Made by a program: the position numbers and the translations under genes. From PALSA-612 sp963776375 (GTDB lineage: Bacteria; Actinomycetota; Thermoleophilia; Gaiellales; Gaiellaceae), in assembly GCA_963776375.1 (NCBI GenBank), contig CAVZMF010000005.1:943550-1007549 (forward strand): 64,000 nucleotides of DNA, in the 5' to 3' direction. A model generated the notes under the pieces. It saw only the letters and a list, made by a program, of their open reading frames with translations. It was not told the DNA's origin and did not search any database. Positions 6,729 to 14,522 of this stretch are shown here, one piece after another. Numbering within the stretch: the stretch's first letter is position 1; each line of letters starts with the position of its first letter.

Positions 6729-8117
6729 ATGTCCGCCCTGAGCTTCGATATCCAGCCCCCGAGCAGCGTCGACATCCGCGCGCTTCGCCTGCGGCTGAAC
6801 GGCGATCTCGTGCTTCCCGACGACCCCGACTGGGACAGCGCCCGGCAGGCCTGGAACCTCGCCGTCGACCAGCGCCCCTTCGCGGTCGCGCTCGTCGAGT
6901 CCGCTGCCGACGTCGTGGCCGTCGTCCAGTTCGCCCACGTCCACGGCCTGCGGGTCGCGCCTCAGGGAACGGGCCACGGCGCCTCGGCGCTCGAGGAACT
7001 CGACGACACGATTCTGGTCAAGACGGAGCGCCTGCGGAAAGTGGCGATCGACGCCGAGTCTCGCCGCGTCCGCGTCGAGGCGGGGGCGGTCTGGGCGGAC
7101 GTCGTCGAGCCTGCCGCCGAGCAGGGCTTCGTCGTGCTGCACGGGTCGTCGCCCGACGTCGGCGTCGTCGGCTACACGCTCGGCGGCGGCATGGGCTGGC
7201 TCGCCCGCAGCCGTGGTCTCGCCGCGAACAGCGTCACGGCCGTCGAGCTCGTCACGGCGGACGGCATCCTCGTCCGCGCAGATCGCGACAACGAGCCCGA
7301 CCTGTTCTGGGCCGTCCGCGGCGGCGGAGGGAGCTTCGGGATCGTGACCGCGATCGAGCTGGAGCTCTACGAGACGCCCGAGCTGTACGCCGGCGTCCTC
7401 TTCTTCCCGGTCGAGCGCGCGAGCGAGGTCCTCCAGGCCTGGCGCGAGTGGGTGGAGACCGTTCCGGAGGAGGTCACCTCGCTCGGGCGAATCCTCCATC
7501 TCCCGCCGCTCCCGGACATCCCGGAGTCCGTTCGCGGCAAGAGCTTCGTCGTTGTCGAGGCCGTCTTCACGGGCTCCGAGGCCGAGGGCGACGCGCTCGT
7601 CGCGCCGCTGCGCGCGCTCGGGCCGGCCATGGACACCTTCGCGGCCGTGCCGCCGACCGCGCTGCCGCACCTGCACATGGATCCGCCGAAGCCGGTGCCC
7701 GGGATCGGCGACGGGATGTTCCTGGACGAGCTGCCGGCCGAGGCCGTGGACGCGGTGGTCGAGACGGCACTGCCGCCACTCCTGTCGCTCGAGGTCCGTC
7801 ACCTGGGCGGCGCCCTCGCGCGCCCCTCGAGTGAGCACGGGGCTGTCGGCTCGATCGACGCGCGGTTCGCGCTGTACGCCGTCGGCTTCGCGCCGACGCC
7901 GGAGATCGGCCAGGCCGTCGAGCAGGCGGTCGACGGTACGAAGGCCGCGCTCTCCGGCTGGGAGTCCGGTCGGAACTACTTCAACTTCGCCGAGCGGCAG
8001 GTCGACGCGGACCGCCTCTACCCGGCCGAGACGTACCGGCGACTCCGGCGGGTCAAGACAGCCTACGACGCGGGCGGCCTCTTCGTGGCGAACCACCCGA
8101 TCCCGCCGGCCCAGTAG
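6729..8117 (+). CDS. FAD-binding oxidoreductase (PCMH/berberine-bridge type)
   Basis: The protein has 462 residues. The N-terminal FAD-binding (PCMH) domain shows VAPQGTGHGAS, whose histidine is the usual site of covalent FAD attachment, and GYTLGGGMGWLARSRGL followed by AVELVTADG. The C-terminus has NYFNFAERQ and the short berberine-bridge tail YDAGGLFVANHPI. The cysteine that makes a second covalent link in plant-type enzymes is replaced here (HGSSPDVGVVG), so mono-covalent FAD is expected. The substrate is probably an alcohol, sugar or aromatic side chain but cannot be specified. GAGAGGAG stands 6-13 nt before the ATG, so this gene has a normal leader. Confidence 0.8.
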   Translation: MSALSFDIQPPSSVDIRALRLRLNGDLVLPDDPDWDSARQAWNLAVDQRPFAVALVESAADVVAVVQFAHVHGLRVAPQGTGHGASALEELDDTILVKTERLRKVAIDAESRRVRVEAGAVWADVVEPAAEQGFVVLHGSSPDVGVVGYTLGGGMGWLARSRGLAANSVTAVELVTADGILVRADRDNEPDLFWAVRGGGGSFGIVTAIELELYETPELYAGVLFFPVERASEVLQAWREWVETVPEEVTSLGRILHLPPLPDIPESVRGKSFVVVEAVFTGSEAEGDALVAPLRALGPAMDTFAAVPPTALPHLHMDPPKPVPGIGDGMFLDELPAEAVDAVVETALPPLLSLEVRHLGGALARPSSEHGAVGSIDARFALYAVGFAPTPEIGQAVEQAVDGTKAALSGWESGRNYFNFAERQVDADRLYPAETYRRLRRVKTAYDAGGLFVANHPIPPAQ

Positions 8118-8129
8118 AGCCCGACATGG

Positions 8130-8627
8130 CTAGCTCGTCGCGAACGGGTCGTACCCGTTCGCGACGAGCGAGGCCATGGGCAGGAAGAGCGGGCCGGGCA
8201 GCCGGTCCCACGTGTACCAGCCCCAGCTCTCGACCTCGTCGGGCTCGAGCTCCTCGGGCTCTCCGCTGACCCACTCCATCCGCACCCACCGCGTCCGCCA
8301 CTGCTCGCCGCCCGGGAAGGTGTCCACGGTCTCGGCGACCACTCTCGGCACCGCCCCCACGAGACCCGTCTCCTCGAGCAGCTCGCGCCTTGCCGTCTCC
8401 TCGTCGGTCTCGCCCGGCTCGGCCTTGCCGCCCGGCGGCGCCCAGGTGCCGTGCCCGTGCTGAGACGTCCGCCGGCCGAGCAGCACCTTGCCGTCGCGTA
8501 CCACCAGCACGCCGACCCCCCGCTCCGCAGGCCCCTCGCCGGCGTCGTCTGCAGCCGGGCGAAGCCCGCCTGCGCCGCCGCCTGGCGCCGCTGGCAGCCC
8601 GGTGCTCTCCGGCCCCGTGTTGTTCAC
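8130..8627 (-). CDS. Nudix hydrolase (MutT-like)
   Basis: The 165 residues contain VLVVRDGKVLLGRR, WAPPGGKAEPGE and then RRELLEETGL, an intact Nudix box. This pattern is that of MutT/NUDT15-like enzymes that clean oxidised or unusual nucleotides, but the substrate is not certain. Start GTG 8627 is chosen because AGGAGG lies 7 nt upstream; the open frame continues further but that extension is low-complexity. The last 13 codons fold into a 17-bp hairpin (8133-8169), so coding sequence and terminator overlap. It lies downstream of the helical-protein gene on the same strand, separated by 73 bp. Confidence 0.85.
   Translation of the reverse strand: MNNTGPESTGLPAAPGGGAGGLRPAADDAGEGPAERGVGVLVVRDGKVLLGRRTSQHGHGTWAPPGGKAEPGETDEETARRELLEETGLVGAVPRVVAETVDTFPGGEQWRTRWVRMEWVSGEPEELEPDEVESWGWYTWDRLPGPLFLPMASLVANGYDPFATS
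8133..8169. terminator. 17-bp perfect hairpin inside the 3' end of the Nudix gene
   Basis: GCTCGTCGCGAACGGGT pairs perfectly with ACCCGTTCGCGACGAGC around a CGT loop. It lies 16 nt after the stop codon of the FAD oxidoreductase and inside the last codons (...VANGYDPFATS) of the convergent Nudix gene. It can form on both transcripts. Confidence 0.75.
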
Positions 8628-8700
8628 ACTGTGACCTCCTGCCCCACGCCGCCAGGGGCGCCCGAGAGACCCGCGAGAGCAGGACCCGAGACCGGGGCGG

Positions 8701-9168
8701 TCACGCGGCCGCGCTGGCGATGCTGTCGATCTGGGCCCGGATGATCTCGCGGTCTTCGGGGTCGGCGATCGCCGCACAGAGGTCGCTCGCGAGCTTGAGC
8801 CGGTGGAGCGCCTCCTCCCGGTTCCCCGCGACGAGCTGGGCGCGTGCGAACGCCTCGTGCATCGCCGGCAGGTCGAAGTCCTCGAGCTCGTCGGCGTGCT
8901 CCTTGCAGACCGCCTCGCAGCGGTGCGCGTGGTAGAGGGCCGGCTCCGGGCGCTCGAGCTCCGAGTACACCCACGAGCACTGCCACTCTGCCCGCGCCAG
9001 CCGCGGCCCCTCGCCCACGCGGCTCCAGTGATACGCCGAGGCGTGGGCGGCGTGGATCATCTCGGCCTCCTGCTGCGGCGTGCGCCGCTCGATCGCGAGC
9101 AGGTCCCAGACCTTGTTGAAGAGCTCCGCTCCCAGCTCACGGTGGAGGTCGACGTCCTTCCCGCTCAC
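8701..9168 (-). CDS. Conserved helical protein of unknown function (155 aa)
   Basis: The protein starts GTG (MSGKDVDLHRELGAELFNKVWDLL) and is almost entirely predicted helix, with paired helices resembling TPR units (AHASAYHWSRVGEGPRLARAEW; ALYHAHRCEAVCKEH; AMHEAFARAQLVAGNREEALHRL). It has no signal peptide or membrane segment. Such short TPR-like proteins are common in actinobacteria, without a known reaction; protein-protein binding is likely. A TAGGAT box lies 8 nt before the GTG. It is divergent from the gnd stub and glucokinase genes. Confidence 0.65.
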   Translation of the reverse strand: MSGKDVDLHRELGAELFNKVWDLLAIERRTPQQEAEMIHAAHASAYHWSRVGEGPRLARAEWQCSWVYSELERPEPALYHAHRCEAVCKEHADELEDFDLPAMHEAFARAQLVAGNREEALHRLKLASDLCAAIADPEDREIIRAQIDSIASAAA

Positions 9169-9176
9169 TGCACTGC

Positions 9177-9182
9177 ATCCTA
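9177..9182 (-). promoter_or_regulatory. Leaderless -10 box TAGGAT
   Basis: On the minus strand TAGGAT stands 8 nt before the GTG start of the helical protein. No Shine-Dalgarno sequence intervenes. Confidence 0.4.
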
Positions 9183-9251
9183 CGGTCTGAAACGCCTGGG
9201 AGCCGGTGCCCGACTACGGTACGAAATGGCGAACGACGACGGGAGGCCGCG

Positions 9252-9311
9252 ATGCAGCTGGGAATGGTCGGACTGGGGCGGATGGGCGCGAACATGACCA
9301 GACGCCGTTGA
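9252..9311 (+). pseudogene. gnd: Start of 6-phosphogluconate dehydrogenase, deleted after 15 codons
   Basis: A strong ribosome site (GGGAGG, 6 nt spacing) precedes ATG, and the first 15 codons read MQLGMVGLGRMGANM. This is the near-invariant N-terminus and GxGxxG NAD(P)-binding loop of decarboxylating 6-phosphogluconate dehydrogenase. The frame then runs TRRR and stops at 9309-9311, where glucokinase coding sequence already begins in another frame. The remaining gene body is missing. A deletion or assembly collapse that joined gnd to glk explains this best, since gnd, zwf and glucokinase often lie together in related genomes. Confidence 0.7.
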
Positions 9312-10252
9312 TCCTGGCCGGCGACATCGGGGGCACCAACACGCGCCTCGCGCTCGTCGACGACGACGCGCGCTCGCCGGTCGCGCTCGAGATCTACCCT
9401 AGCGGGGCGCACTCGTCGCTCGAGGAGATCGTGCGTGCGTTCCTCGCCGTTCATCCAGCGGCGCCGGCCGCCGCCGCTTTCGGCATCGCCGGCCCCGTCC
9501 GGGACGGTCACGTGCAGGTGACGAACCTCGCCTGGCCGGTCGACGCCGCGACACTCGGCGCCGCACTCGGGCTCGAGCGCGTGCTCCTGCTGAACGACCT
9601 CGAGGCGAACGCCTGGGGCCTCTCCGCGCTCGACGAGCGTGACTTCCGCGTGCTCAACGAGGGCCGTCCCGGGGCGACCGGTAACGCGGCTGTCTGCTCG
9701 GCCGGCACCGGTCTCGGCGAGGCAGGGCTCTACTGGGACGGCGGGCGGCACTGGCCGTTTGCCTGCGAAGGCGGCCACACCGACTTCGCACCCCTCGGCG
9801 AGCAGCAGGAGGGCCTGCGCGACTTCCTCGCGGCGCAGTACGAGCACGTGAGCTACGAGCGAGTCTGCTCGGGGATGGGGCTCGTGAACATCTACCGCTA
9901 CCTCGCCGGCGCCTGCGACCTGACTGCCGCCGAGATCTCCCGGCTGGCGCTCGCCCGCGAGGACGGGACGGCCGTCACCGCGCTCGACCTGATGGTCGAC
10001 ATCTACGGCGCCGAGTCCGGGAACGTCGCGCTCAAGCTCATGGCCACCGGCGGCATGTACCTCGGCGGCGGCATCCCGCCCAGGATCCTCGCCAAGCTCG
10101 AGGACGGCGCGTTCATGCGCGCCTTCACGGCCAAGGGACGGTTCGCCGACCTGCTCGCGGGCATCCCGGTGCGCGTGATCCTGAACGACCGCACCGCGCT
10201 GATCGGCGCGGCGCTGGCCGCCGAGGCGTCGCTCGCCGCGCTCCGCGTCTGA
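9308..10252 (+). CDS. glk: Glucokinase
   Basis: The enzyme phosphorylates glucose with ATP to glucose 6-phosphate. About 314 residues begin ILAGDIGGTNTRLALVDD (phosphate-1 motif) and continue with FGIAGPVRDG, LLNDLEANAWGL (catalytic Asp), CSAGTGLGEAGL, ACEGGHTDFAP (E-G-G-H sugar-binding motif) and ATGGMYLGGGIPPRI (adenosine motif). This is the E. coli Glk type rather than the ROK type. The start is uncertain: TTG 9308 fits the family N-terminus, but the natural upstream region has been replaced by the gnd stub, whose stop overlaps this TTG (TTGA). Translation may now depend on coupling to the stub. The EamA transporter gene follows after 9 bp. Confidence 0.85.
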   Translation: MILAGDIGGTNTRLALVDDDARSPVALEIYPSGAHSSLEEIVRAFLAVHPAAPAAAAFGIAGPVRDGHVQVTNLAWPVDAATLGAALGLERVLLLNDLEANAWGLSALDERDFRVLNEGRPGATGNAAVCSAGTGLGEAGLYWDGGRHWPFACEGGHTDFAPLGEQQEGLRDFLAAQYEHVSYERVCSGMGLVNIYRYLAGACDLTAAEISRLALAREDGTAVTALDLMVDIYGAESGNVALKLMATGGMYLGGGIPPRILAKLEDGAFMRAFTAKGRFADLLAGIPVRVILNDRTALIGAALAAEASLAALRV

Positions 10253-10261
10253 GGCCCCGGC

Positions 10262-11098
10262 GTGATCGCGATCGTCGGGGGCCTCGGCGCGGCGTTCGCC
10301 TGGGCGCTGACGACGCTCTGCTCCGCGCGTGCGAGCCGTGCGATCGGTGCACTGCCGACCCTGGCCTGGGTCATGCTCGTGGGGCTCGTCCCGGCCGTCG
10401 TCGCGGTGCTCGTCGCGGGCGGAGACGCCCCGCACGGGAGCGAGCTCGGCTGGCTCTCCCTCTCCGGTCTCGGCAACGTCGCCGGGCTGGGCCTCGTCTA
10501 CGCCGCGATGCGCCGCGGCCAGGTCGGCGTCGTAGCGCCGATCTCCTCCACCGAGGGGGCGGTGGCCGCCGCGATCGCGATCGCGCTCGGGGAGAGCGTC
10601 TCGCCGGGCGTGGGGGCGGCGCTCGCCCTTGCCGTCGCCGGCGTCGTCCTGGCCGCGGCAGCCCGCGGCACCGAGGGCAGGACCCGGCCGGGCGCCGTTG
10701 CCTTCGCGTGCTGCGCCGCGCTTGCCTTCGGCGCCAGCATCTACGCCACGGGGCGCGTGAGCCAGGACCTGTCGATCGCCTGGGCGATGCTCCCGGCGCG
10801 GGCGGTCGGCGTCGCGTTCGTCACGCTCCCTTTGCTGGCGCTGCGGCGCCTGCGTACGCCCGCGCCGGCGACCAGGCTCGTCGTCGTCACCGGGCTGGCG
10901 GAGGTCGCGGGTTTCGCGTCGTATGCGGTCGGCGCCAGGCACGACATCGCGGTCGCCGCGGTGCTGGCGTCCCAGTTCGCGGCACTGGCCGTGATCGGCT
11001 CCGTCGTGTTCTACCGGGAGCGGCTAACCCGCTGGCAGACGGTCGGCATCGTGCTGATCGCGATCGCCGTCGCCGCCCTGAGCGCCCTCCGCGCCTGA
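10262..11098 (+). CDS. EamA/DMT-family transporter
   Basis: The 278-residue protein has about ten hydrophobic segments in two homologous halves, as in the drug/metabolite transporter superfamily. The first half opens IAIVGGLGAAFAWALTTLCSARA and includes the conserved VAPISSTEGAVAAAIAIALGE; the second includes VVTGLAEVAGFASYAVGARHDIAVAAVLASQFAALAVIG and ends with the hallmark ERLTRWQTVGIVLIAIAVAAL. The direction is probably export of a small metabolite or amino acid; the substrate is unknown. It follows glk by 9 bp, so co-transcription is likely. Its 3' end overlaps the convergent hypothetical gene by 75 bp. Confidence 0.85.
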   Translation: MIAIVGGLGAAFAWALTTLCSARASRAIGALPTLAWVMLVGLVPAVVAVLVAGGDAPHGSELGWLSLSGLGNVAGLGLVYAAMRRGQVGVVAPISSTEGAVAAAIAIALGESVSPGVGAALALAVAGVVLAAAARGTEGRTRPGAVAFACCAALAFGASIYATGRVSQDLSIAWAMLPARAVGVAFVTLPLLALRRLRTPAPATRLVVVTGLAEVAGFASYAVGARHDIAVAAVLASQFAALAVIGSVVFYRERLTRWQTVGIVLIAIAVAALSALRA

Positions 11099-11647
11099 GC
11101 CGGCCTCGGCCCGCTGCTTGACCAGTTCGAGCAGCCTCCGGCACAGGAGCCGCAGCGCCGGCGCGACCATGAACTCGGTCGCCTGCAGCGTCGAGCGCGA
11201 CTCGTCGTCGGTCGCCCGGATGCGGACGTCGACGCTGAGCAGCGTCTGGCCGCCGTCCTGCGGGTGGAGCGAGAAGTCGATCACGGTCTTCAGGTGCCCG
11301 GCCTTGTCGAAGGTGGCGAACCCTTCCGGGTCGAGCTGCTCGAGACCCCTGTCGAAGGGGCTGTAGCGGGCGGCGAGCCCGACGGCCCGCAGGGTGCCCG
11401 GCTCGTCGGCGAGCTGGACGAAGCCCAGCTCCGGCCCCAGCAGCTCACCGAGCGTCCGCGGTGGCACCCGGCCTCCGGCGAAGCGCCGGTCGAGGTCGGT
11501 GAGCCCGCCCAGCAGGCCGAGCAGCCGGTCGCCGGACACGTCCGCGTCGGTGACGGCGGCATAGGTCTCGCCGGGGCCCGCCCCGACGAGCGCGAGCTCC
11601 GTCACCGAGAGATCGGCGCCGGGAAGGAGGCGATCGCCCGCGGCCAC
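11024..11647 (-). CDS. Conserved hypothetical protein, SRPBCC-like
   Basis: The 207 residues lack a signal peptide. The middle part (LGPELGFVQLADEPGTLRAVGLAARYSPF, then FDKAGHLKTVIDFSLHPQDGGQTLLSVDVRIRATDDESR) alternates strands and turns as in START/SRPBCC ligand-binding folds, and a C-terminal helix (PALRLLCRRLLELVKQRAE) fits that fold. No catalytic motif is evident. The last 25 codons are antisense to the EamA transporter gene and of low complexity, so the true stop could lie earlier if there is an indel. The GTG start is preceded 6 nt upstream by TAGGTT, a leaderless signature. It is divergent from thiI. Confidence 0.55.
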   Translation of the reverse strand: MAAGDRLLPGADLSVTELALVGAGPGETYAAVTDADVSGDRLLGLLGGLTDLDRRFAGGRVPPRTLGELLGPELGFVQLADEPGTLRAVGLAARYSPFDRGLEQLDPEGFATFDKAGHLKTVIDFSLHPQDGGQTLLSVDVRIRATDDESRSTLQATEFMVAPALRLLCRRLLELVKQRAEAGSGAEGAQGGDGDRDQHDADRLPAG

Positions 11648-11653
11648 GTGACA

Positions 11654-11659
11654 AACCTA
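11654..11659 (-). promoter_or_regulatory. Leaderless -10 box TAGGTT
   Basis: TAGGTT on the minus strand lies 6 nt before the GTG of the SRPBCC-like gene. Confidence 0.45.
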
Positions 11660-11779
11660 GTCCAGCGGTCCGTTCGGCGCGAAGCTTGGTGCTGCCCGAA
11701 CGCGCTGGACGGCGCGATGCGGCGTCCTCAGTCGCGCCCGTGCAGCGGAATTTCGCGCTGAGCGAACCGCTAGAGCGCC

Positions 11780-11785
11780 TAGAGT
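11780..11785 (+). promoter_or_regulatory. Leaderless -10 box TAGAGT of thiI
   Basis: TAGAGT is followed by 7 nt (TAAGTCG) and the ATG of thiI. There is no purine-rich ribosome site. Confidence 0.5.
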
Positions 11786-11792
11786 TAAGTCG

Positions 11793-13010
11793 ATGCCGTC
11801 GTGTGTTCTGCTCAAGTTCGGCGAGATCGTGCTCAAGGGACGGAATCGCGCGCTGTTCTACGGGCAGCTGCGGCGGAACGTCACCCGGCTGCTCCGCGAT
11901 CTGGGCCCGCTCGAGCTGCGCCAGCGCGGCGGGGCGCTCGCCGTGTTCTCACCCGCTCCGGCCGGAGAGCTGCTCGAGCGCGCCCACGACGTCCTCGGCG
12001 TCAGCCTCCTCCATCCTGCGCTCGTGCTGGAGAAGAGCCCCGAGGCCGCGTGCGCCGCGGCGGTCGACCTTCTGCGCGACCGGCCTGCGGCCACCTTCGC
12101 GATCCGGGCCCGCCGCCGCGACAAGGGGTTCGTGCTCGACTCGCGCGAGCTGGCCACGGTGGTCGGGCGGGCCGTGCAGGACGAGCTCGGGCTCGGCGTC
12201 GACCTCACGAGCCCTGACGCCGAAATCTTCCTCGAGGTCGACAAGCGCGAGATCTTCGCCTACACCGAGAAGCTGACCGGCCGCGGCGGCCTCCCTGTCG
12301 GCGTCTCCGGGCGGGCGCTCGTCCTGCTCTCCGGCGGGATCGACTCGCCTGTGGCCGCCTACCGCGCCATGAAGCGCGGACTGCGCTGCGACTTCGTCCA
12401 CTTCAGCGGCCGCCCCTACACAGGGCCGGAATCGATCTACAAGTCCTACGCGCACGTGGCGCAGCTCGACCGCTTCCAGGGCGGCTCGAAGCTGCACGTC
12501 GTCCCCTTCGGGCTCGTCCAGCGGCGGATCGCCGCCGCCGGCGCCGGACGGCTGCAGGTCCTGTCGCAGCGGCGGCTGATGCTGAAGGTCGCCTCGGCGC
12601 TCGCCCGGCGTGAAGGGGCCGAGGTGCTCGTGAACGGCGACTCGCTCGGCCAGGTCTCCTCGCAGACGCTGCACAACCTGCGCGTCGTCGAGCAGGCGGC
12701 CGACCTGCCGTTGCTCCGCCCGCTCGTGGCCTGGGACAAGGCGGAGATCGTCCGCGAGGCAGAGCAGATCGGCACCTTCGCCGTCTCGTCGCTCCCGGCC
12801 GAGGACTGCTGCACGCTGTTCTCGAGCCCGCTGGCGGAGACGAGGGGCGCGCCGGAGAAGCTGACCTCGATCGAGACGCGGCTCGACGCCGCGCAGGTGG
12901 TGGAGGAGCTGCTCGCGGCGGCCGAGTGTGTCCGCCCGCGGGTCGACGCACCCCCCGAGAGGACCCGGAATCGGCTGCGTTCGGGCCGATTTTACAATCG
13001 AGTTACATAA
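11793..13010 (+). CDS. thiI: tRNA uracil 4-sulfurtransferase ThiI
   Basis: ThiI activates U8 of tRNA with ATP and inserts sulfur to give 4-thiouridine; in many bacteria it also serves thiamine thiazole synthesis. The 405 residues show the NFLD/THUMP part first (CVLLKFGEIVLKGRNRALF; FAIRARRRDKGF) and then the PP-loop LVLLSGGIDSPVAAYRAMKRG. Later motifs include FVHFSGRPYTGPES and EDCCTLFSSP. There is no C-terminal rhodanese domain, as usual outside enterobacteria. The ATG follows a TANNNT box by 7 nt. A short AT-richer stretch separates it from the next operon. Confidence 0.92.
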   Translation: MPSCVLLKFGEIVLKGRNRALFYGQLRRNVTRLLRDLGPLELRQRGGALAVFSPAPAGELLERAHDVLGVSLLHPALVLEKSPEAACAAAVDLLRDRPAATFAIRARRRDKGFVLDSRELATVVGRAVQDELGLGVDLTSPDAEIFLEVDKREIFAYTEKLTGRGGLPVGVSGRALVLLSGGIDSPVAAYRAMKRGLRCDFVHFSGRPYTGPESIYKSYAHVAQLDRFQGGSKLHVVPFGLVQRRIAAAGAGRLQVLSQRRLMLKVASALARREGAEVLVNGDSLGQVSSQTLHNLRVVEQAADLPLLRPLVAWDKAEIVREAEQIGTFAVSSLPAEDCCTLFSSPLAETRGAPEKLTSIETRLDAAQVVEELLAAAECVRPRVDAPPERTRNRLRSGRFYNRVT

Positions 13011-13053
13011 GGAATATCCCGAGTTGATTCGTGGTACCGACTATGGAGAGGAG

Positions 13054-13791
13054 ATGAGCGCCCGCCGCCCACCGCTCGCTCGCGTTCGGATGCTGCTCGC
13101 AGCGGCTACTGTCGCCGGCGCGGCATTGGTCGCCTCCTCGGCTGGCCTGGCGGCGAAAGGAGCGCCTCCGGCAACCGCCCGCGACCTCGCACAGGTCTAC
13201 TTCGCGAACGGGCTCGTCCGCGCCGAGGTCGTCTCGCTCGTCGGCCGCGTCGAGCACGACTACCGCGTCGACGTGGGCCGGGTCGTGGCCGCCCGTACGA
13301 ACGCGGTCGATCTGCTGGAGAAGGACGGCACGCGGCAGACGATCACGATCGGCCCGCAGACGCTGGTCGTCGGGGTCGGACGGCTGTTCGCGCCGGGCAC
13401 GATCAGCCGCGGCACGCGCGTGGTCACGGTCAGGGACGGCAATGGTCCGGCGCAGCAGGTTCGCCCGGCGTCCTGGGCGCGCGTCCTCGGCAAGACGCTG
13501 TTCGGGGGCACTCTCGTCCGGGCCGAAGTGCTGAACTATGCGGCGAAGACCTTGCACGACTACCTCATCGACGAGGGCCGGATCGTGGGCGTCAAGCCCG
13601 CCTCGATCACGCTGGCCGAGCGCGACGGCAGCCGGCAGACGATCCAGGTCAGCGCCTCCACGCTCGTCTTCGTGGGCAGCCAGGTGGTCGACCAGAGCGC
13701 AGTGGTGAAGGGCCTGACCGCGCTCACCGTGCGGGAGGGGGACGGTCCCGCCGAGCAGATCATGCTGTCCGCGCTCGTGGTGGGCCGGTGA
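13054..13791 (+). CDS. Secreted protein with two tandem ~95-residue repeats
   Basis: An N-terminal signal sequence is visible (RRPPLARVRMLLAAATVAGAALVASSAGLA). The mature part contains two copies of one module: first LVRAEVVSLVGRVEHDYRVD...RQTITIGPQTLVVVG-like...VTVRDGNGPAQQV, then LVRAEVLNYAAKTLHDYLID...RQTIQVSASTLVFVG...LTVREGDGPAEQI. The modules are beta-rich and resemble DUF5666-like domains; no catalytic residues are seen. The ATG at 13054 is chosen for the signal peptide and the preceding GGAGAGG. Its stop overlaps the GTG of the response regulator (GTGA), so it is the first gene of a three-gene operon and may be a sensed or regulated envelope component. Confidence 0.7.
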   Translation: MSARRPPLARVRMLLAAATVAGAALVASSAGLAAKGAPPATARDLAQVYFANGLVRAEVVSLVGRVEHDYRVDVGRVVAARTNAVDLLEKDGTRQTITIGPQTLVVGVGRLFAPGTISRGTRVVTVRDGNGPAQQVRPASWARVLGKTLFGGTLVRAEVLNYAAKTLHDYLIDEGRIVGVKPASITLAERDGSRQTIQVSASTLVFVGSQVVDQSAVVKGLTALTVREGDGPAEQIMLSALVVGR

Positions 13792-14522
13792 GCCTCGGCG
13801 GCAGCCAGGGACAGGCGCTCGCGGGCGACCGCATGACCCCGCCGGTCAGAGCCACCGGAGGCATGATCCTGCTGGTCGAGGACGAGGAGTCCGTCGGGAC
13901 GCTCGTCCGCACGTATCTCGACCGCAACGGCTTCCGGGTCTGCTGGGTGAGGACCGGGGAGGAGGCGCTGGCGGAGTTCACGCGCCACCCGATCCGCCTC
14001 GTCGTGCTCGACATCGGCCTGCCCGGCATCGACGGCTTCGAGGTCTGCCGCCGCCTTCGGACGCGTTCGGCGATTCCGATCATCATGCTCACGGCCCGCG
14101 ACGAGGAGGCCGACCGCGTCGCCGGGCTCGAGATCGGCGCCGACGACTACGTGCCCAAGCCCTTCTCGCCGCGGGAGCTGCTCGCCCGCGTGAAGGCGAT
14201 CCTCCGCCGCGCGGAGCCCGCACCCCGGGAGAATCTGCTCTCGCTCGCCGACGTAATGATCGACGTCGAGGGTCGCGAGGTGACGGTCGACGGGCACCAG
14301 GTCGAGCTGACCGCGAAGGAGTTCGACCTCCTCACCTACTTCGTCGAGAGCCCCGGCGTCGTGCACTCGCGCGACCGGCTCCTCGATCGCGTCTGGGGGA
14401 TGAGCTACCCGGGCGGCACCCGCACCGTCGACGTGCACGTCGGCCAGCTGCGGCGCAAGCTCGGCCGGCCGGAGCTGATCCGCACCGTCCGCGGGGCGGG
14501 GTACAAAGCCGTCGCCCCGTGA
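13788..14522 (+). CDS. OmpR/PhoB-family response regulator
   Basis: The 244 residues hold a receiver domain (ILLVEDEES acidic pocket; phosphoacceptor Asp in VVLDIGLPGIDGFEV; IIMLTARDEEAD; DDYVPKPFSPREL with the conserved Lys) and a C-terminal winged helix (LTAKEFDLLTYFVESPGVVHSRDRLL; GGTRTVDVHVGQLRRKLG; IRTVRGAGYKA). It should bind DNA as a phosphorylated dimer. Starts at GTG 13788 (overlapping the previous stop) or ATG 13834 are possible; the receiver domain begins near residue 27. Its stop overlaps the start of the kinase gene, which marks the cognate partner. Confidence 0.92.
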   Translation: MSLGGSQGQALAGDRMTPPVRATGGMILLVEDEESVGTLVRTYLDRNGFRVCWVRTGEEALAEFTRHPIRLVVLDIGLPGIDGFEVCRRLRTRSAIPIIMLTARDEEADRVAGLEIGADDYVPKPFSPRELLARVKAILRRAEPAPRENLLSLADVMIDVEGREVTVDGHQVELTAKEFDLLTYFVESPGVVHSRDRLLDRVWGMSYPGGTRTVDVHVGQLRRKLGRPELIRTVRGAGYKAVAP

